In this document: positions 6,019-6,025 of the stretch, in pieces | Position numbering within the stretch: position 1 is the stretch's first letter | Layout: each line of letters starts with the position of its first letter | Assembly (NCBI GenBank): GCA_031362725.1 | Contig: JANLTC010000141.1 | Coordinates: 1 to 6,025 of the forward strand | Direction of reading: 5' to 3' | Length of the DNA: 6,025 nucleotides | DNA from: PR03 sp031362725 | Lineage (GTDB): Bacteria > Myxococcota_A > UBA9160 > PR03 | Notes under the pieces: generated by a model | Database searches by the model: none | Seen by the model: the letters and a program-made list of their open reading frames with translations, nothing else | Told to the model about the DNA's origin: nothing | Program-made: the position numbers and the translations under genes

Positions 6019-6025
6019 TCCGTCC

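Overview
The window is a gene-dense, strongly GC-rich bacterial segment with very little non-coding DNA and frequent GTG/TTG starts. Gene content (Rieske-type oxygenase, short-chain dehydrogenase, alpha/beta hydrolase, thiolase-like protein plus DUF35 partner) resembles lipid/steroid or CoA-ester catabolic regions of environmental high-GC bacteria such as gamma- or delta-proteobacteria, Binatota-like lineages or actinobacteria. The sequence alone does not settle the phylum. No rRNA, tRNA, insertion sequence, phage gene or CRISPR array was seen.

Layout. (1) On the minus strand, 1-1756: an N-acyl-D-amino-acid deacylase-type amidohydrolase (1756 to 275), followed after only 6 nt by the start of an EamA/DMT-type membrane transporter that runs off the left edge (268 to 1). 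(2) A 104-bp divergent intergenic region (1757-1860) carrying a near-perfect 21-bp palindrome, a candidate operator. (3) On the plus strand, 1861-2658: a protein with an SRPBCC-like domain first and a Rieske [2Fe-2S] domain second, the reverse of the usual order in Rieske oxygenases. The first domain nevertheless carries the D-x2-H-x4-H iron-site motif. (4) On the minus strand, 3488 to 2673: a classical SDR starting at GTG, converging on the Rieske gene with a 14-nt gap. (5) On the plus strand from 3553: a tight three-gene operon of alpha/beta hydrolase, thiolase-like protein lacking the catalytic cysteines (TTG start inside the hydrolase stop) and DUF35 zinc-ribbon/OB-fold protein, ending 7 nt from the right edge.

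Taken together, the set reads as a small-molecule catabolic cluster: an oxygenase to hydroxylate, an SDR to oxidise an alcohol, a serine hydrolase to open an ester or similar bond, and a thiolase-like/DUF35 pair for C-C bond chemistry on a CoA ester. The deacylase and transporter may be a separate unit sharing the divergent promoter region. The true substrate cannot be read from the sequence. The most unusual item is the domain-permuted Rieske oxygenase-like protein.
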